Origin: Wolbachia endosymbiont (group B) of Parapoynx stratiotata
GTDB lineage: Bacteria > Pseudomonadota > Alphaproteobacteria > Rickettsiales > Anaplasmataceae
DNA length: 64,000 nt
NCBI RefSeq assembly: GCF_947250635.1
Contig: NZ_OX366335.1
Coordinates: 1,054,001-1,118,000 of the forward strand
Reading direction: 5' to 3'
The notes beneath the pieces are model-generated. The model ran no database searches. It saw only the letters and a program-made list of their open reading frames with translations, and was not told where the DNA came from. Position 1 is the first letter of the stretch. The number at the start of each line of letters is the position of its first letter. Below, one piece after another: positions 34,452 through 43,359 of this stretch. The position numbers and the translations under genes are program-made.

Positions 34452-34479
34452 TGAAAAATTTAAAGATTGAGTTGAATTA

Positions 34480-35640
34480 ATGTTATTACCCCCAAACGCA
34501 ACAAAGCAAGAGCAAGCACTGGTTGATGCAACAGATTATAAGGTTGATCCGAGCTGTATCAGAGGATTTAAGTTTAGTCTTAAAGATGAAATACTGCCGT
34601 GGATAATAGAAGAATATGGTTTAGAAGAAATACTGCGCTGGGTAAAAGATAGAAGAAAAGCCGTAATAGAAGGAGTAAAATTTCAAAGACTGAGAGGAAC
34701 TCCAGCATCACTAAAAGTAGCACTAAAATGGGCAAATATAGAAGATATTACAATCATCGAAGAACCACCTGGTAAACACTTCTTTGAATTACAAATAGGA
34801 ATAAAAGATGTTCCAAATGACTTTTTTGTAGATGCAGTAGTAGAACTTGCAAAACTATCGTTACCAGCAAGATCGCGGCTAATGAGGATTTTCAATGATC
34901 ACTATAACGTTGATAGGTTTATTTTAGATGAAAGTTTATTTGGAAGTTTGTTATCAGACTACTCTGGTATAAAAGTTGAAAAAAATGGGCCAGTGTTATC
35001 GTTTGGAAGAATAAATTTTTTCAGTTCTAGAGGTCCGTTAGTAGAGATTGTAGACAACTATTTAAGAGAGCATTATGAACAAACATTTAGTAATGACATA
35101 TATCGATTAGATGTAGCAGTACTTGGAGAAACAGAGCCTCACACAAAGGATTACAAAGGCATTTATGAAAGAAGTCATCAGTGGTATAACGTAAAAGCAC
35201 TATATCCATTACCACAAAGTTTATTACCAGAAATTAAGTTTGCGAAAGCACAGATTGTACTGTCAGATAGCTGGAAATTAGGAGAAATAAATAGCTGTTT
35301 TCCTCTTTGTTATCAAGAAGAGATAGGAGGCACACTTTTCCTTGGTAATGATAAACTTTCTGATCAGCTATGGAACTTGGAATACACACCAATTTTGGAA
35401 AGATTTAATATCAGCTATGAATATGAAGCAAAGAATCTTACTGATCAAAAGGTTGCGAAAGCTAATTTAACGGAATATCACGTTAGTTGCAAAAATGATA
35501 GAAGTTCAGGAAAAGAAGATTCAATACACGAATTAGAAAATTACATTTTAGTGTTTTACCCAGGAGTACTGAAGTGGCATGAACATCGACATTTGCACAG
35601 AAGTTGGAAAAATAGTCAAGTAATATCTCTAATAAGTTAA
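34480..35640 (+). CDS. tail protein I (P2 gpI-like)
   Basis: A 386-residue protein. The N-terminal 150 residues (ATKQEQALVDATDYKVDP, LPWIIEEYGLEEILRWVKDRRKAV, RLRGTPASLKVALKWANIEDITIIEEP) are the P2 gpI baseplate domain; the rest is an extra fibre-like part not in P2 gpI. In the ancestor its ATG overlapped the stop of gene J, so the IS insertion has now separated translation of the two genes. Confidence 0.88.
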   Translation: MLLPPNATKQEQALVDATDYKVDPSCIRGFKFSLKDEILPWIIEEYGLEEILRWVKDRRKAVIEGVKFQRLRGTPASLKVALKWANIEDITIIEEPPGKHFFELQIGIKDVPNDFFVDAVVELAKLSLPARSRLMRIFNDHYNVDRFILDESLFGSLLSDYSGIKVEKNGPVLSFGRINFFSSRGPLVEIVDNYLREHYEQTFSNDIYRLDVAVLGETEPHTKDYKGIYERSHQWYNVKALYPLPQSLLPEIKFAKAQIVLSDSWKLGEINSCFPLCYQEEIGGTLFLGNDKLSDQLWNLEYTPILERFNISYEYEAKNLTDQKVAKANLTEYHVSCKNDRSSGKEDSIHELENYILVFYPGVLKWHEHRHLHRSWKNSQVISLIS

Positions 35641-35808
35641 GTACTTATATTTAGATCCTCATATATTATATTAATAATAGGTTAAAATGTATGAAATAAA
35701 AAGAAAAGGACTTGCTTTCTCATGCTAAAAAGGACATGACTTGAATAGCAGCAGGTAAATATAAGAAATTTGTCTGGCGCTAGAAAAGCTAATTTTGTGA
35801 GGTATGAA
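35641..35808 (+). other. short gap between tail and ankyrin genes
   Basis: A/T-rich 168 bases. No clear promoter or terminator is seen. The frame of the next gene is open from a TTG at 35770, but the ATG at 35809 has the better ribosome binding site (GAGG). Confidence 0.4.
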
Positions 35809-36510
35809 ATGAGTTTTAGAAAGAGTAAGTTTTTTAAAGAAGTATCAAGTAACGATATTAATAAAAGAAATGAAGAAGGAGAAACGATCTTGCATCAAGC
35901 AGTAGAAATCTCCGATTACAAAACAGTGAGATTATTAATAAAAAAAGGGGCAGAGGTTAATGCAAGAGATAAAAATGGTTATACGCCACTACACTGTGCA
36001 GTATTTGCGAAAAGCTTAGAAAATGTAAAAGTGCTGCTAAGGTCGGGAGCAGAAGTAAATGCCACTCAATATGTCACTGGATGTACGCCACTGCACTCTG
36101 CGTGCAAAATAGGAGGAGCAGGAGTTGAAATAATAAAAGAGCTAGTAAAAGCAGGAGCTGAGGTTAATCAACTGAATAAATATGGTGCAACACCAATGTA
36201 TTACATTTGGGAAAGTGAAAAGTATCGTCTGTGTGATAGCAAAGAGAGTGAAAGGGCAAGTAAATTTCTGAGAGAAAAAGGAGGAATAACAAAAAGTAGA
36301 GAACTGACGTGCTATGGAATAGAGAGGATAGTGGGAGAAATAGCAGACATGTTGAATGGGAGCTATATGCCGGAGCTAAAAATAATAGAGATAGGAGAAA
36401 TAAGGAAGAAAGATAAATCACTAATAAAGGAAGAATGTGAAAATTTAGCAAGCAAAATAATGAGCCAAGTAAGTGAAATGATAGATGAGGTGGTGAAAAG
36501 GAGGGCTTAA
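35809..36510 (+). CDS. ankyrin-repeat protein of the phage effector region
   Basis: A 233-residue protein with about four ankyrin repeats in its first 130 residues (EGETILHQAVEISDYKTVRLLIKKGAEVN, NGYTPLHCAVFAKSLENVKVLL, GCTPLHSACKIGGAGVEIIKEL) and a charged helical C-terminus. It is the first of a tight block of two ankyrin genes, a DUF2924 gene and the recombinase, an arrangement common in WO phages. It is probably a host-interacting protein; nothing identifies the target. Confidence 0.87.
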   Translation: MSFRKSKFFKEVSSNDINKRNEEGETILHQAVEISDYKTVRLLIKKGAEVNARDKNGYTPLHCAVFAKSLENVKVLLRSGAEVNATQYVTGCTPLHSACKIGGAGVEIIKELVKAGAEVNQLNKYGATPMYYIWESEKYRLCDSKESERASKFLREKGGITKSRELTCYGIERIVGEIADMLNGSYMPELKIIEIGEIRKKDKSLIKEECENLASKIMSQVSEMIDEVVKRRA

Positions 36511-36548
36511 AGAAGGGGTTTAAATTCAGAGAAAAGGTGAGGTAGGTC

Positions 36549-37001
36549 ATGAGTAAAAAAGGAAAAGAGGAGTCACTATTAGAGAACTCATTTAAAAATA
36601 TTTATGCAAGAGACAGAATAGCTCTGCATTACGCGGTAGACGCAAAAACAGTGAAGTTATTAGTTGAAAAAGGAGCGAATGTGAATGTAGCAGATGCGGA
36701 AGGATATACAGCACTGCATCTAGCGGTAACGGAGAAACGTCTAGAAAACGTGAGAGAATTGATAAAATCAGGAGGGAATGTAAATGCGGAAGAATATGGA
36801 AATAAATGCACTCCATTGCACCTTGCATGTATGGTGGGGAAAGTGGAAATAGTGGAGGAGCTAGTAAAAGCAGGGGCTGAAATAGAGCAAGCAGATAAAT
36901 TTGGAATGACAGGGATGGATTATGCTAAAAGTAGCAAAAAGATAACCGAGGTATTAAAGAAAGAAACAGACAGAATTGAAAAGCTATTTATGAAGGGCTA
37001 A
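36549..37001 (+). CDS. ankyrin-repeat protein, small
   Basis: A 150-residue protein with three to four ankyrin repeats (RIALHYAVDAKTVKLLVEKGANVN, GYTALHLAVTEKRLENVRELI, CTPLHLACMVGKVEIVEELVKAGAE). It resembles the preceding gene and probably arose from it by duplication. It ends 4 bases before the DUF2924 gene. Confidence 0.88.
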   Translation: MSKKGKEESLLENSFKNIYARDRIALHYAVDAKTVKLLVEKGANVNVADAEGYTALHLAVTEKRLENVRELIKSGGNVNAEEYGNKCTPLHLACMVGKVEIVEELVKAGAEIEQADKFGMTGMDYAKSSKKITEVLKKETDRIEKLFMKG

Positions 37002-37005
37002 AAAT

Positions 37006-37437
37006 ATGGAGAAAGAAATAGAAAAGAAAGTAATGAATTTGGAGAAAAAAACGTTAGAAGAGCTAAGGAGAATGTGGAAGAAGGTATTTGGGGAAGAGGC
37101 ACCTAAACATTCAAAGAAATATCTGATACCAAGATTAGCTTATAGAATGCAGGAAAAAGCGTATGGAGAAATGTCAAGAAAGGGGAGAAAAAGACTAGAG
37201 TATCTGGCAGATCGGCTAGAGAAGGGAAAAAGAATAAGTAGCGATAAACTGCCAGTAGCAGGAACAGAGCTAATATTAGAGAGAGGGGAAGAGACGCATG
37301 CGGTAATAGTAACAGATAAGGGTTTAATCTACAGAGAAGAATTTTTTACGTCATTGTCAGCAGTAGCCGGAAAAATAATGGGAATGAGTTACAACGGCCC
37401 TTTATTATTTGGAATGCGTGAAAAAAATGGAAGTTGA
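37006..37437 (+). CDS. DUF2924 protein next to the recombinase
   Basis: A 143-residue basic protein. ELRRMWKKVFGEEAPKHSKKYLIPRLAYRMQEKAYG (about 18-53) is the DUF2924 signature, a family almost always encoded just before large serine recombinases in alphaproteobacterial prophages. It is probably an accessory or directionality factor, which is inferred from the pairing. It overlaps the recombinase start by 4 bases. Confidence 0.85.
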   Translation: MEKEIEKKVMNLEKKTLEELRRMWKKVFGEEAPKHSKKYLIPRLAYRMQEKAYGEMSRKGRKRLEYLADRLEKGKRISSDKLPVAGTELILERGEETHAVIVTDKGLIYREEFFTSLSAVAGKIMGMSYNGPLLFGMREKNGS

Positions 37438-38933
37438 AAATGCTAAAAGAAGTAAGATGTGCAATATATACGAGAAAGTCAAATGAGGATGGACTAGAAC
37501 AAAAGTTTAACAGTCTTGATGCGCAACGAGTAGCATGTGAAAAGTATATAAAGAGCAAAGAAGGCTGGGTAGCATTGGCAAAAAAGTACGATGATGGAGG
37601 ATATTCAGGAAAAAATTTAGAAAGACCAGCGATAAAGGAATTATTTGAAGATGTCAGAGGAGGAGAGATAGACTGTGTAGTAGTATATACACTAGATAGG
37701 TTATCAAGAGAAACAAAAGACAGCATAGAAGTAACGTCATTTTTTAGAAGGCACCGAGTAAACTTTGTAGCAGTAACACAGATATTTGACAATAATACGC
37801 CAATGGGAAAATTCGTACAGACAGTATTATCAGGAGCAGCACAACTAGAAAGAGAGATGATAGTAGAGAGAGTAAAAAATAAAATAGCAACATCAAAAGA
37901 ACAAGGTTTATGGATGGGAGGAACTTTACCGCTTGGGTATGATGTAAAAGATAAGGAATTAATAATAAATGAAAAAGAAGCAAAAACAGTGCAGCATATA
38001 TTTGAAAGATATTTGGAGCTGAAGTCAATGGCAGAGTTGGCAAGAGAGTTAAACAGGGAAGGATACCGAACAAAAGCAAAAACGGATATCTTTAAAAAAG
38101 CAACGGTGAGAAGAATAATAACAAATCCAATATATGTGGGAAAGATAAGACATTATGACAAACAGTATGAGGGAAAGCATGAAGCAATAATAGAGGAAGA
38201 AAAATGGCAAAAAGCGCAGGAATTGATAAGTAATCAGCCATATAGAAAAGCAAAATATGAGGAAGCGCTGCTTAGGGGAATAATTAAGTGTAAGAGCTGT
38301 AGTGTAAATATGACACTGACATACTCAAAAAAAGAAAATAAAAGGTACCGATATTATGTATGCAACAATCACTTAAGGGGAAAGAATTGTGAATCAGTAA
38401 ATCGAACAATAGTAGCAGGAGAAGTAGAAAAAGAAGTGATGAGAAAAGCGGAGCAGATATATGAAAATTGGAGAGAAAAGACCGAAGAAAAATGGGAAAA
38501 TTTAAATTTTGGAAAGCAGAAAGAAGTAGTGAAAAAGTTAATAAAAGGAGTAATGATAAAAGAAGATGGAATAGAGGTGAGTTTAGAGGATAAGGTGGAA
38601 TTTATACCAATAAAAAAGAAAGGAAAGAAATGCACAGTAACTGAGCCAGAAGGCAAAACAAACAATGCACTACTGAAAGCAGTGGTAAGAGCTCATTCGT
38701 GGAAACGTCAACTGGAGGCAGGAAAATATGGAAGTGTGAAAGAGCTGAGTGCCAAAATTAATATAGGTACAAGACGTATACAGCAAATTTTGAGGCTGAA
38801 TTATTTAGCACCAAAGATTAAAGAAGACATAGTAAATGGGAGGCAGCCAAGAGATTTGAGGTTAGCTGAATTAAGGGAAATACCGATGCTTTGGGGTGAG
38901 CAAAGGGAGAAATTTTATGGATTAGCGGCGTAA
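37434..38933 (+). CDS. large serine recombinase (phage integrase)
   Basis: A 499-residue integrase. The resolvase domain begins VRCAIYTRKSNEDG with the catalytic Ser, followed by VVVYTLDRLSRETKDS (about 80-95). The recombinase domain is at about 160-260, and a zinc ribbon with CKSCSVNM and YYVCNNHLRGKNC at about 285-325. The C-terminal part is helical (TRRIQQILRLNYLAPKIKEDI). It should catalyse attP-attB integration and excision of the prophage. No attachment site could be identified. Confidence 0.95.
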   Translation: MKMLKEVRCAIYTRKSNEDGLEQKFNSLDAQRVACEKYIKSKEGWVALAKKYDDGGYSGKNLERPAIKELFEDVRGGEIDCVVVYTLDRLSRETKDSIEVTSFFRRHRVNFVAVTQIFDNNTPMGKFVQTVLSGAAQLEREMIVERVKNKIATSKEQGLWMGGTLPLGYDVKDKELIINEKEAKTVQHIFERYLELKSMAELARELNREGYRTKAKTDIFKKATVRRIITNPIYVGKIRHYDKQYEGKHEAIIEEEKWQKAQELISNQPYRKAKYEEALLRGIIKCKSCSVNMTLTYSKKENKRYRYYVCNNHLRGKNCESVNRTIVAGEVEKEVMRKAEQIYENWREKTEEKWENLNFGKQKEVVKKLIKGVMIKEDGIEVSLEDKVEFIPIKKKGKKCTVTEPEGKTNNALLKAVVRAHSWKRQLEAGKYGSVKELSAKINIGTRRIQQILRLNYLAPKIKEDIVNGRQPRDLRLAELREIPMLWGEQREKFYGLAA

Positions 38934-38970
38934 TTATACCATTTATAAAAACAACAAAAGGAGAGAAACT

Positions 38971-39001
38971 ATGAAAACACCAAAACTATTGAAAGGTATT
39001 G
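38971..39001 (+). pseudogene. start of a gene cut off by IS256
   Basis: After AGGAGAGAAACT an ATG opens a frame MKTPKLLKGI that runs into the IS256 end at 39002. The ribosome binding site is strong and the spacing correct, so this was the start of a gene after the recombinase. Its remainder is not recognisable on the other side of the IS cluster. Confidence 0.65.
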
Positions 39002-39200
39002 GGGAACGTTCAAAAAAGTGTGTCAAGCCGCATTTTTAGTTCAACTCAATTTTCAATCTATCTGGAAAGAAAATATCAAGTTGAGAAATAGTTAAAGCCC
39101 AATTAGGGAGAGCCATAATCCACTTTTGCTCTACCTTTTTTATAGCACAATATACCTGTTTGTACAAGGCATTTGTACTAGTAAATGAACCCTTAGTTTT
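39002..39200 (-). mobile_element. IS256 fragment A (left end, C-terminal transposase part)
   Basis: The first 199 bases of the element in minus orientation, starting with the inverted repeat at 39002 and breaking off in the transposase C-terminal part at CCCTTAGTTTT, where the full plus-strand copy begins. The 8 bases before it (AGGTATTG) do not recur after fragment C, so recombination has removed the matching end. Confidence 0.9.
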
Positions 39201-40537
39201 GGGAACGTTCAAAAAAGTGTGTCAAACCGAAAAAAAAGTAATAAATTGATATAAAAAATGGAGGTTTGATATGGGTCAAGCAAATAGAACTACTGGTTTG
39301 GTAGATTATAAAGAATTAGAAACAAATATCCTGTCATCTATACGAGAAGGAAGACCATTGACAGGAAGAGATGGAGCATTAACACCGTTTATAAAAAGGT
39401 TGCTAGAGGCAAGTCTGGAAGGTGAAATAGAAAGCCACATGTCAGCTAAAAGTGAAGAAAATAACCGAAGAAATGGAAGGAATGCAAAAACTTTACGTAC
39501 AAGTTCAGGCTCATTTGAACTATTAACACCAAGAGACAGAGAAGGAAGCTTTGAACCGCAAATAGTCAAAAAAAGGCAAACAAGCCTACATCCAGAACTT
39601 GAAGCAAAGGTCTTAAGCACATATGCCAGTGGCATGGGATACAGAGATATAGCTTCACATGTTGAGGAAATATATGACCACAAAATATCAGCAGCAGAGA
39701 TATCCAGTATTACTGATAAACTGCTACCAGTAATCAATGAATGGCGCAGCCGCCCACTGCAATCAGTGTATCCAATAGTGTTTATGGATGGCATGTTCTT
39801 TAAGGTCAAGGAGGACGGACATTGTATAAGTAAATGCATGTATAATATATTGGGCATAAATCAAAATGGCAGAAAAGAAGTATTAGGTTTTTATTTGGCT
39901 GAAAGTGAAGGAGCTAACTTCTGGTTGGGAGTTCTAAATGACCTAAAAGAGCGAGGAGTAGAAGATATTCTAATTGCCTGCATTGATGGGCTAAAAAGCT
40001 TTCCTGCGGCTATAAATAGTGTGTTTCCTAAGGCAGAAGTACAGCTATGTATAGTGCATCAGATAAGGAATTCACTGAAATATGTATCTAGCAAAGATGT
40101 AAAAGTTTTCATGAATGATTTGAAAAAAATATATCGTGCTTCAAGTAAAGAGATCGCTGAGAATTATCTGCTTGAGCTGGAAGAAAAATGGGGAGAGAAG
40201 TATCCTTTAGTTATAAAATCCTGGCAGAACAATTGGGAAAACTTATCCAGTTATTTTAAGTATTCTGGGCAAGTTAGGAAGCTGATTTACACCACCAATC
40301 CAATTGAGGGGTTGCATAGACAAATCAGGAAATTTACTAAAACTAAGGGTTCATTTACTAGTACAAATGCCTTGTACAAACAGGTATATTGTGCTATAAA
40401 AAAGGTAGAGCAAAAGTGGATTATGGCTCTCCCTAATTGGGCTTTAACTATTTCTCAACTTGATATTTTCTTTCCAGATAGATTGAAAATTGAGTTGAAC
40501 TAAAAATGCGGCTTGACACACTTTTTTGAACGTTCCC
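39201..40537 (+). mobile_element. IS256-family element, complete, plus strand
   Basis: A full 1337-base copy bounded by the same inverted repeats as 33115-34451. Its flanks (CTTAGTTTT on the left, TTGATGGG on the right) lie in other IS256 fragments and form no target duplication. The copy therefore jumped into, or recombined with, older copies. Confidence 0.95.
39271..40503 (+). CDS. IS256-family transposase, second full copy
   Basis: 410 residues, identical in sequence to the protein at 33149-34381, with all three catalytic acidic regions present. The ribosome binding site GGAGGTTTGAT precedes it. It could move itself and also mobilise the truncated copies that retain both ends. Confidence 0.96.
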   Translation: MGQANRTTGLVDYKELETNILSSIREGRPLTGRDGALTPFIKRLLEASLEGEIESHMSAKSEENNRRNGRNAKTLRTSSGSFELLTPRDREGSFEPQIVKKRQTSLHPELEAKVLSTYASGMGYRDIASHVEEIYDHKISAAEISSITDKLLPVINEWRSRPLQSVYPIVFMDGMFFKVKEDGHCISKCMYNILGINQNGRKEVLGFYLAESEGANFWLGVLNDLKERGVEDILIACIDGLKSFPAAINSVFPKAEVQLCIVHQIRNSLKYVSSKDVKVFMNDLKKIYRASSKEIAENYLLELEEKWGEKYPLVIKSWQNNWENLSSYFKYSGQVRKLIYTTNPIEGLHRQIRKFTKTKGSFTSTNALYKQVYCAIKKVEQKWIMALPNWALTISQLDIFFPDRLKIELN

Positions 40538-40980
40538 TTGATGGGCTAAAAAGCTTTCCTGCGGCTATAAATAGTGTGTTTCCTAAGGCAGAAGTACAGC
40601 TATGTATAGTGCATCAGATAAGGAATTCACTGAAATATGTATCTAGCAAAGATGTAAAAGTTTTCATGAATGATTTGAAAAAAATATATCGTGCTTCAAG
40701 TAAAGAGATCGCTGAGAATTATCTGCTTGAGCTGGAAGAAAAATGGGGAGAGAAGTATCCTTTAGTTATAAAATCCTGGCAGAACAATTGGGAAAACTTA
40801 TCCAGTTATTTTAAGTATTCTGGGCAAGTTAGGAAGCTGATTTACACCACCAATCCAATTGAGGGGTTGCATAGACAAATCAGGAAATTTACTAAAACTA
40901 AGGGTTCATTTACTAGTACAAATGCCTTGTACAAACAGGTATATTGTGCTATAAAAAAGGTAGAGCAAAAGTGGATTATG

Positions 40981-42176
40981 TGTATTAAACAAGACTTGAT
41001 CTGACACTTTAAAAAAGTAAGTTATAAAATAATAAAAGAAAGGAGTGTTAGATATGAGTACGATACAAACAAAAATACTAAAACCAAAGTTAGGGTTATT
41101 AGAACTAGCAAAGCAATTAGGTAACGTATCACAAGCGTGTAAGGTGATGGGTTATTCGCGTGATACATTTTATCGATTTAAGGAGTTATATGAAAGTGGG
41201 GGAGAAGGAGCATTACATGAAATAAGTAAGAAAAAACCCCTATTAGCAAACAGAGTTTCCGAAGATATAGAAAGGGCAATAATTGGCATAGCTACAGAAT
41301 TTCCAGCATATGGACAACAAAGAGCTGCAAATGAGCTGAGAAAAAGGGGTGTAATAATTTCCGAAGGTGGCGTAAGATCTGTATGGCTAAGAAATGACAT
41401 TGAAACGTTCAAAAAAAGACTTAAAGCCCTTGAAGCAAAGGTTGCACAAGACGGCATAATTTTAACTGAAGAGCAACTTGCAGCATTGGAAAAAGTTAAA
41501 GAGCAAAGAGAAGCTCACGGTGAAATTGAAACAGAACACTCAGGTTATTTAGGGTCTCAAGATACTTATTACGTAGGCAATATCAAGGGCGTTGGGCGCA
41601 TTTACCAGCAGACTTTTATTGATACATATTCGAGAGTGGCTTTTGCTAAGCTTTATACAGATAAAACTGCTATTACCGCTGCCGACTTGCTGAATGATAG
41701 AGTAATACCATTTTTCGATGTACAAAACGTGCCATTATTGCGCATTTTGACTGATAGAGGTACAGAATATTGTGGTAAACCAGAAAATCACGCTTATCAG
41801 CTTTATTTGGGAATTGAAAATATTGATCATTCAAGAACTAAAGCCAATTCACCACAAACTAATGGCATATGCGAAAGGTTTCATAAAACTATGCAAGATG
41901 AGTGTTACAATATTATCTTTAGAAAGAAAATCTACAGTTCTTTAGAAGATTTGCAGATAGATGTTGATCATTGGTTACGCTCTTACAATGAGACCAGGCC
42001 TCACTCAGGTAAATATTGCTATGGTAAAACGCCTATGCAGACTTTTCTTGATAGCAAACACATTGCTTTTCAGAAAAATATTAGTAACGTTAAACAAGAG
42101 ACTGATATTAGTTTTAACTACCTCAATTCTTCTGTCAGTTAATTCGTTGCTGTCAGATTAAGTTGTGTCTAGTACA
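40981..42176 (+). mobile_element. IS481-family element, complete, with 7-base target duplication
   Basis: A 1196-base element whose left end TGTATTAAACAAGACTTGAT pairs imperfectly with the right end (complement TGTACTAGACACAACTTAAT, then CTGACA). GATTATG at 40974-40980 is repeated at 42177-42183, and removing the element restores the interrupted IS256 frame (GGATTATGGCTCTCCC). It is inserted in fragment B of IS256. Confidence 0.92.
41054..42142 (+). CDS. IS481-family transposase
   Basis: A 362-residue integrase-type transposase. The N-terminal helix-turn-helix reads NVSQACKVMGYSRDTFYRFKELYE. The DDE catalytic core has FIDTYSRVAFAKLYTDK (first Asp), LRILTDRGTEYCG (second Asp) and ANSPQTNGICERFHKTMQDE (Glu). 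ATG 41054 is preceded by AAAGGAG; an in-frame GTG at 41045 is less likely. The frame is intact, so this copy may be active. Confidence 0.92.
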   Translation: MSTIQTKILKPKLGLLELAKQLGNVSQACKVMGYSRDTFYRFKELYESGGEGALHEISKKKPLLANRVSEDIERAIIGIATEFPAYGQQRAANELRKRGVIISEGGVRSVWLRNDIETFKKRLKALEAKVAQDGIILTEEQLAALEKVKEQREAHGEIETEHSGYLGSQDTYYVGNIKGVGRIYQQTFIDTYSRVAFAKLYTDKTAITAADLLNDRVIPFFDVQNVPLLRILTDRGTEYCGKPENHAYQLYLGIENIDHSRTKANSPQTNGICERFHKTMQDECYNIIFRKKIYSSLEDLQIDVDHWLRSYNETRPHSGKYCYGKTPMQTFLDSKHIAFQKNISNVKQETDISFNYLNSSVS

Positions 42177-42295
42177 GATTATGGCTCTCCCTAATTGGGC
42201 TTTAACTATGTCTCAACTTGATATTTTCTTTCCAGATAGATTGAAAATTGAGTTGAACTAAAAATGCGGCTTGACACACTTTTTTGAACGTTCCC

Positions 42296-42819
42296 GCAGT
42301 TTATCAGTAATACTGGATATCTCTGCTGCTGATATTTTGTGGTCATATATTTCCTCAACATGTGAAGCTATATCTCTGTATCCCATGCCACTGGCATATG
42401 TGCTTAAGACCTTTGCTTCAAGTTCTGGATGTAGGCTTGTTTGCCTTTTTTTGACTATTTGCGGTTCAAAGCTTCCTTCTCTGTCTCTTGGTGTTAATAG
42501 TTCAAATGAGCCTGAACTTGTACGTAAAGTTTTTGCATTCCTTCCATTTCTTCGGTTATTTTCTTCACTTTTAGCTGACATGTGGCTTTCTATTTCACCT
42601 TCCAGACTTGCCTCTAGCAACCTTTTTATAAACGGTGTTAATGCTCCATCTCTTCCTGTCAATGGTCTTCCTTCTCGTATAGATGACAGGATATTTGTTT
42701 CTAATTCTTTATAATCTACCAAACCAGTAGTTCTATTTGCTTGACCCATATCAAACCTCCATTTTTTATATCAATTTATTACTTTTTTTTCGGTTTGACA
42801 CACTTTTTTGAACGTTCCC
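42296..42819 (-). pseudogene. IS256 fragment C (N-terminal transposase part)
   Basis: A minus-strand N-terminal portion of the IS256 transposase (start codon 42749, MGQANRTTGL) reaching ISSITDKL, where it fuses in frame to the inverted repeat of fragment B (RERSKKCVKPHF). It ends with the right inverted repeat at 42819. Together with fragment A it may be the remains of one older minus-strand copy, the middle of which is gone. Confidence 0.9.
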
Positions 42820-43062
42820 TCTTAATTTACAAAAGCAACGGGAGATTGAAAAGAGTATGTGCAAGAAGGAGCTGCTACAAAGGGCCATGCCAAAAGATAT
42901 TGAGATTGATGTAAGTCGATGTTACAAAATCAATTATGCGAAAATATTAATATAGATGATGAAGATTTTAGCATACTAGATGCAACAGTGGTAGACAATG
43001 TATACAATTTAGCTGCATATTTTAATAGTATAGCTTTTCTTATAGTAGTCCGAACAGGGTAA
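42820..43062 (+). pseudogene. remnant of an unidentified coding sequence
   Basis: Right after the IS cluster an open frame reads LNLQKQREIEKSMCKKELLQRAMPKDIEIDVSRC (about 42821-42958), then shifts. A second frame from 42919 reads MLQNQLCENINIDDEDFSILDATVVDN to a stop at 43060. The two look like parts of a gene broken by a frameshift and cut by the IS on its left. I recognise no family. Confidence 0.4.
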
Positions 43063-43359
43063 GATATGTGTTTATGGCTATAGTAGGCCAGTAGCATATT
43101 ATGATTTATTTGGATTATTGTGAAAAGAGCTATAGATCTGGAAAAAAAATTCTGTAAAAGGTCGGCTCAGCCAATCGTGTTTTAATACAGTCTCATATCC
43201 TGAAAATACACCTTGTGGCCAGCTCCTGTACAATGACATCTCATTTTCCTGAAAAACAACATAAAAGAGTATTCTTAAAAGATTATTGATATCGATTCGA
43301 CTCCTTTGCAATAATTTATTAACTGTAGTAATTTATATTTAAATAATAATTTTCAACTT
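43063..43359. other. gap with possible small gene fragment
   Basis: A 70-codon minus-strand frame at 43099-43311 (SWPQGVFSGYETVLKHDWLSRPFTEFFF in its middle) has a protein-like composition but no recognised family and no ribosome binding site. It could be a pseudogene remnant. The rest of the stretch is A/T-rich without visible signal. Confidence 0.3.

Larger units (their letters stand above)
40538..42295 (+). pseudogene. IS256 fragment B (C-terminal half), split by IS481
   Basis: A plus-strand 3' portion of the IS256 transposase gene starting at LDGLKSFPAAINS and running to KKVEQKWIM at 40980. It resumes after the IS481-type element at 42177 and ends at the inverted repeat at 42295. The break at 40980/42177 carries a 7-base duplication (GATTATG). 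It is not functional. Confidence 0.9.
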
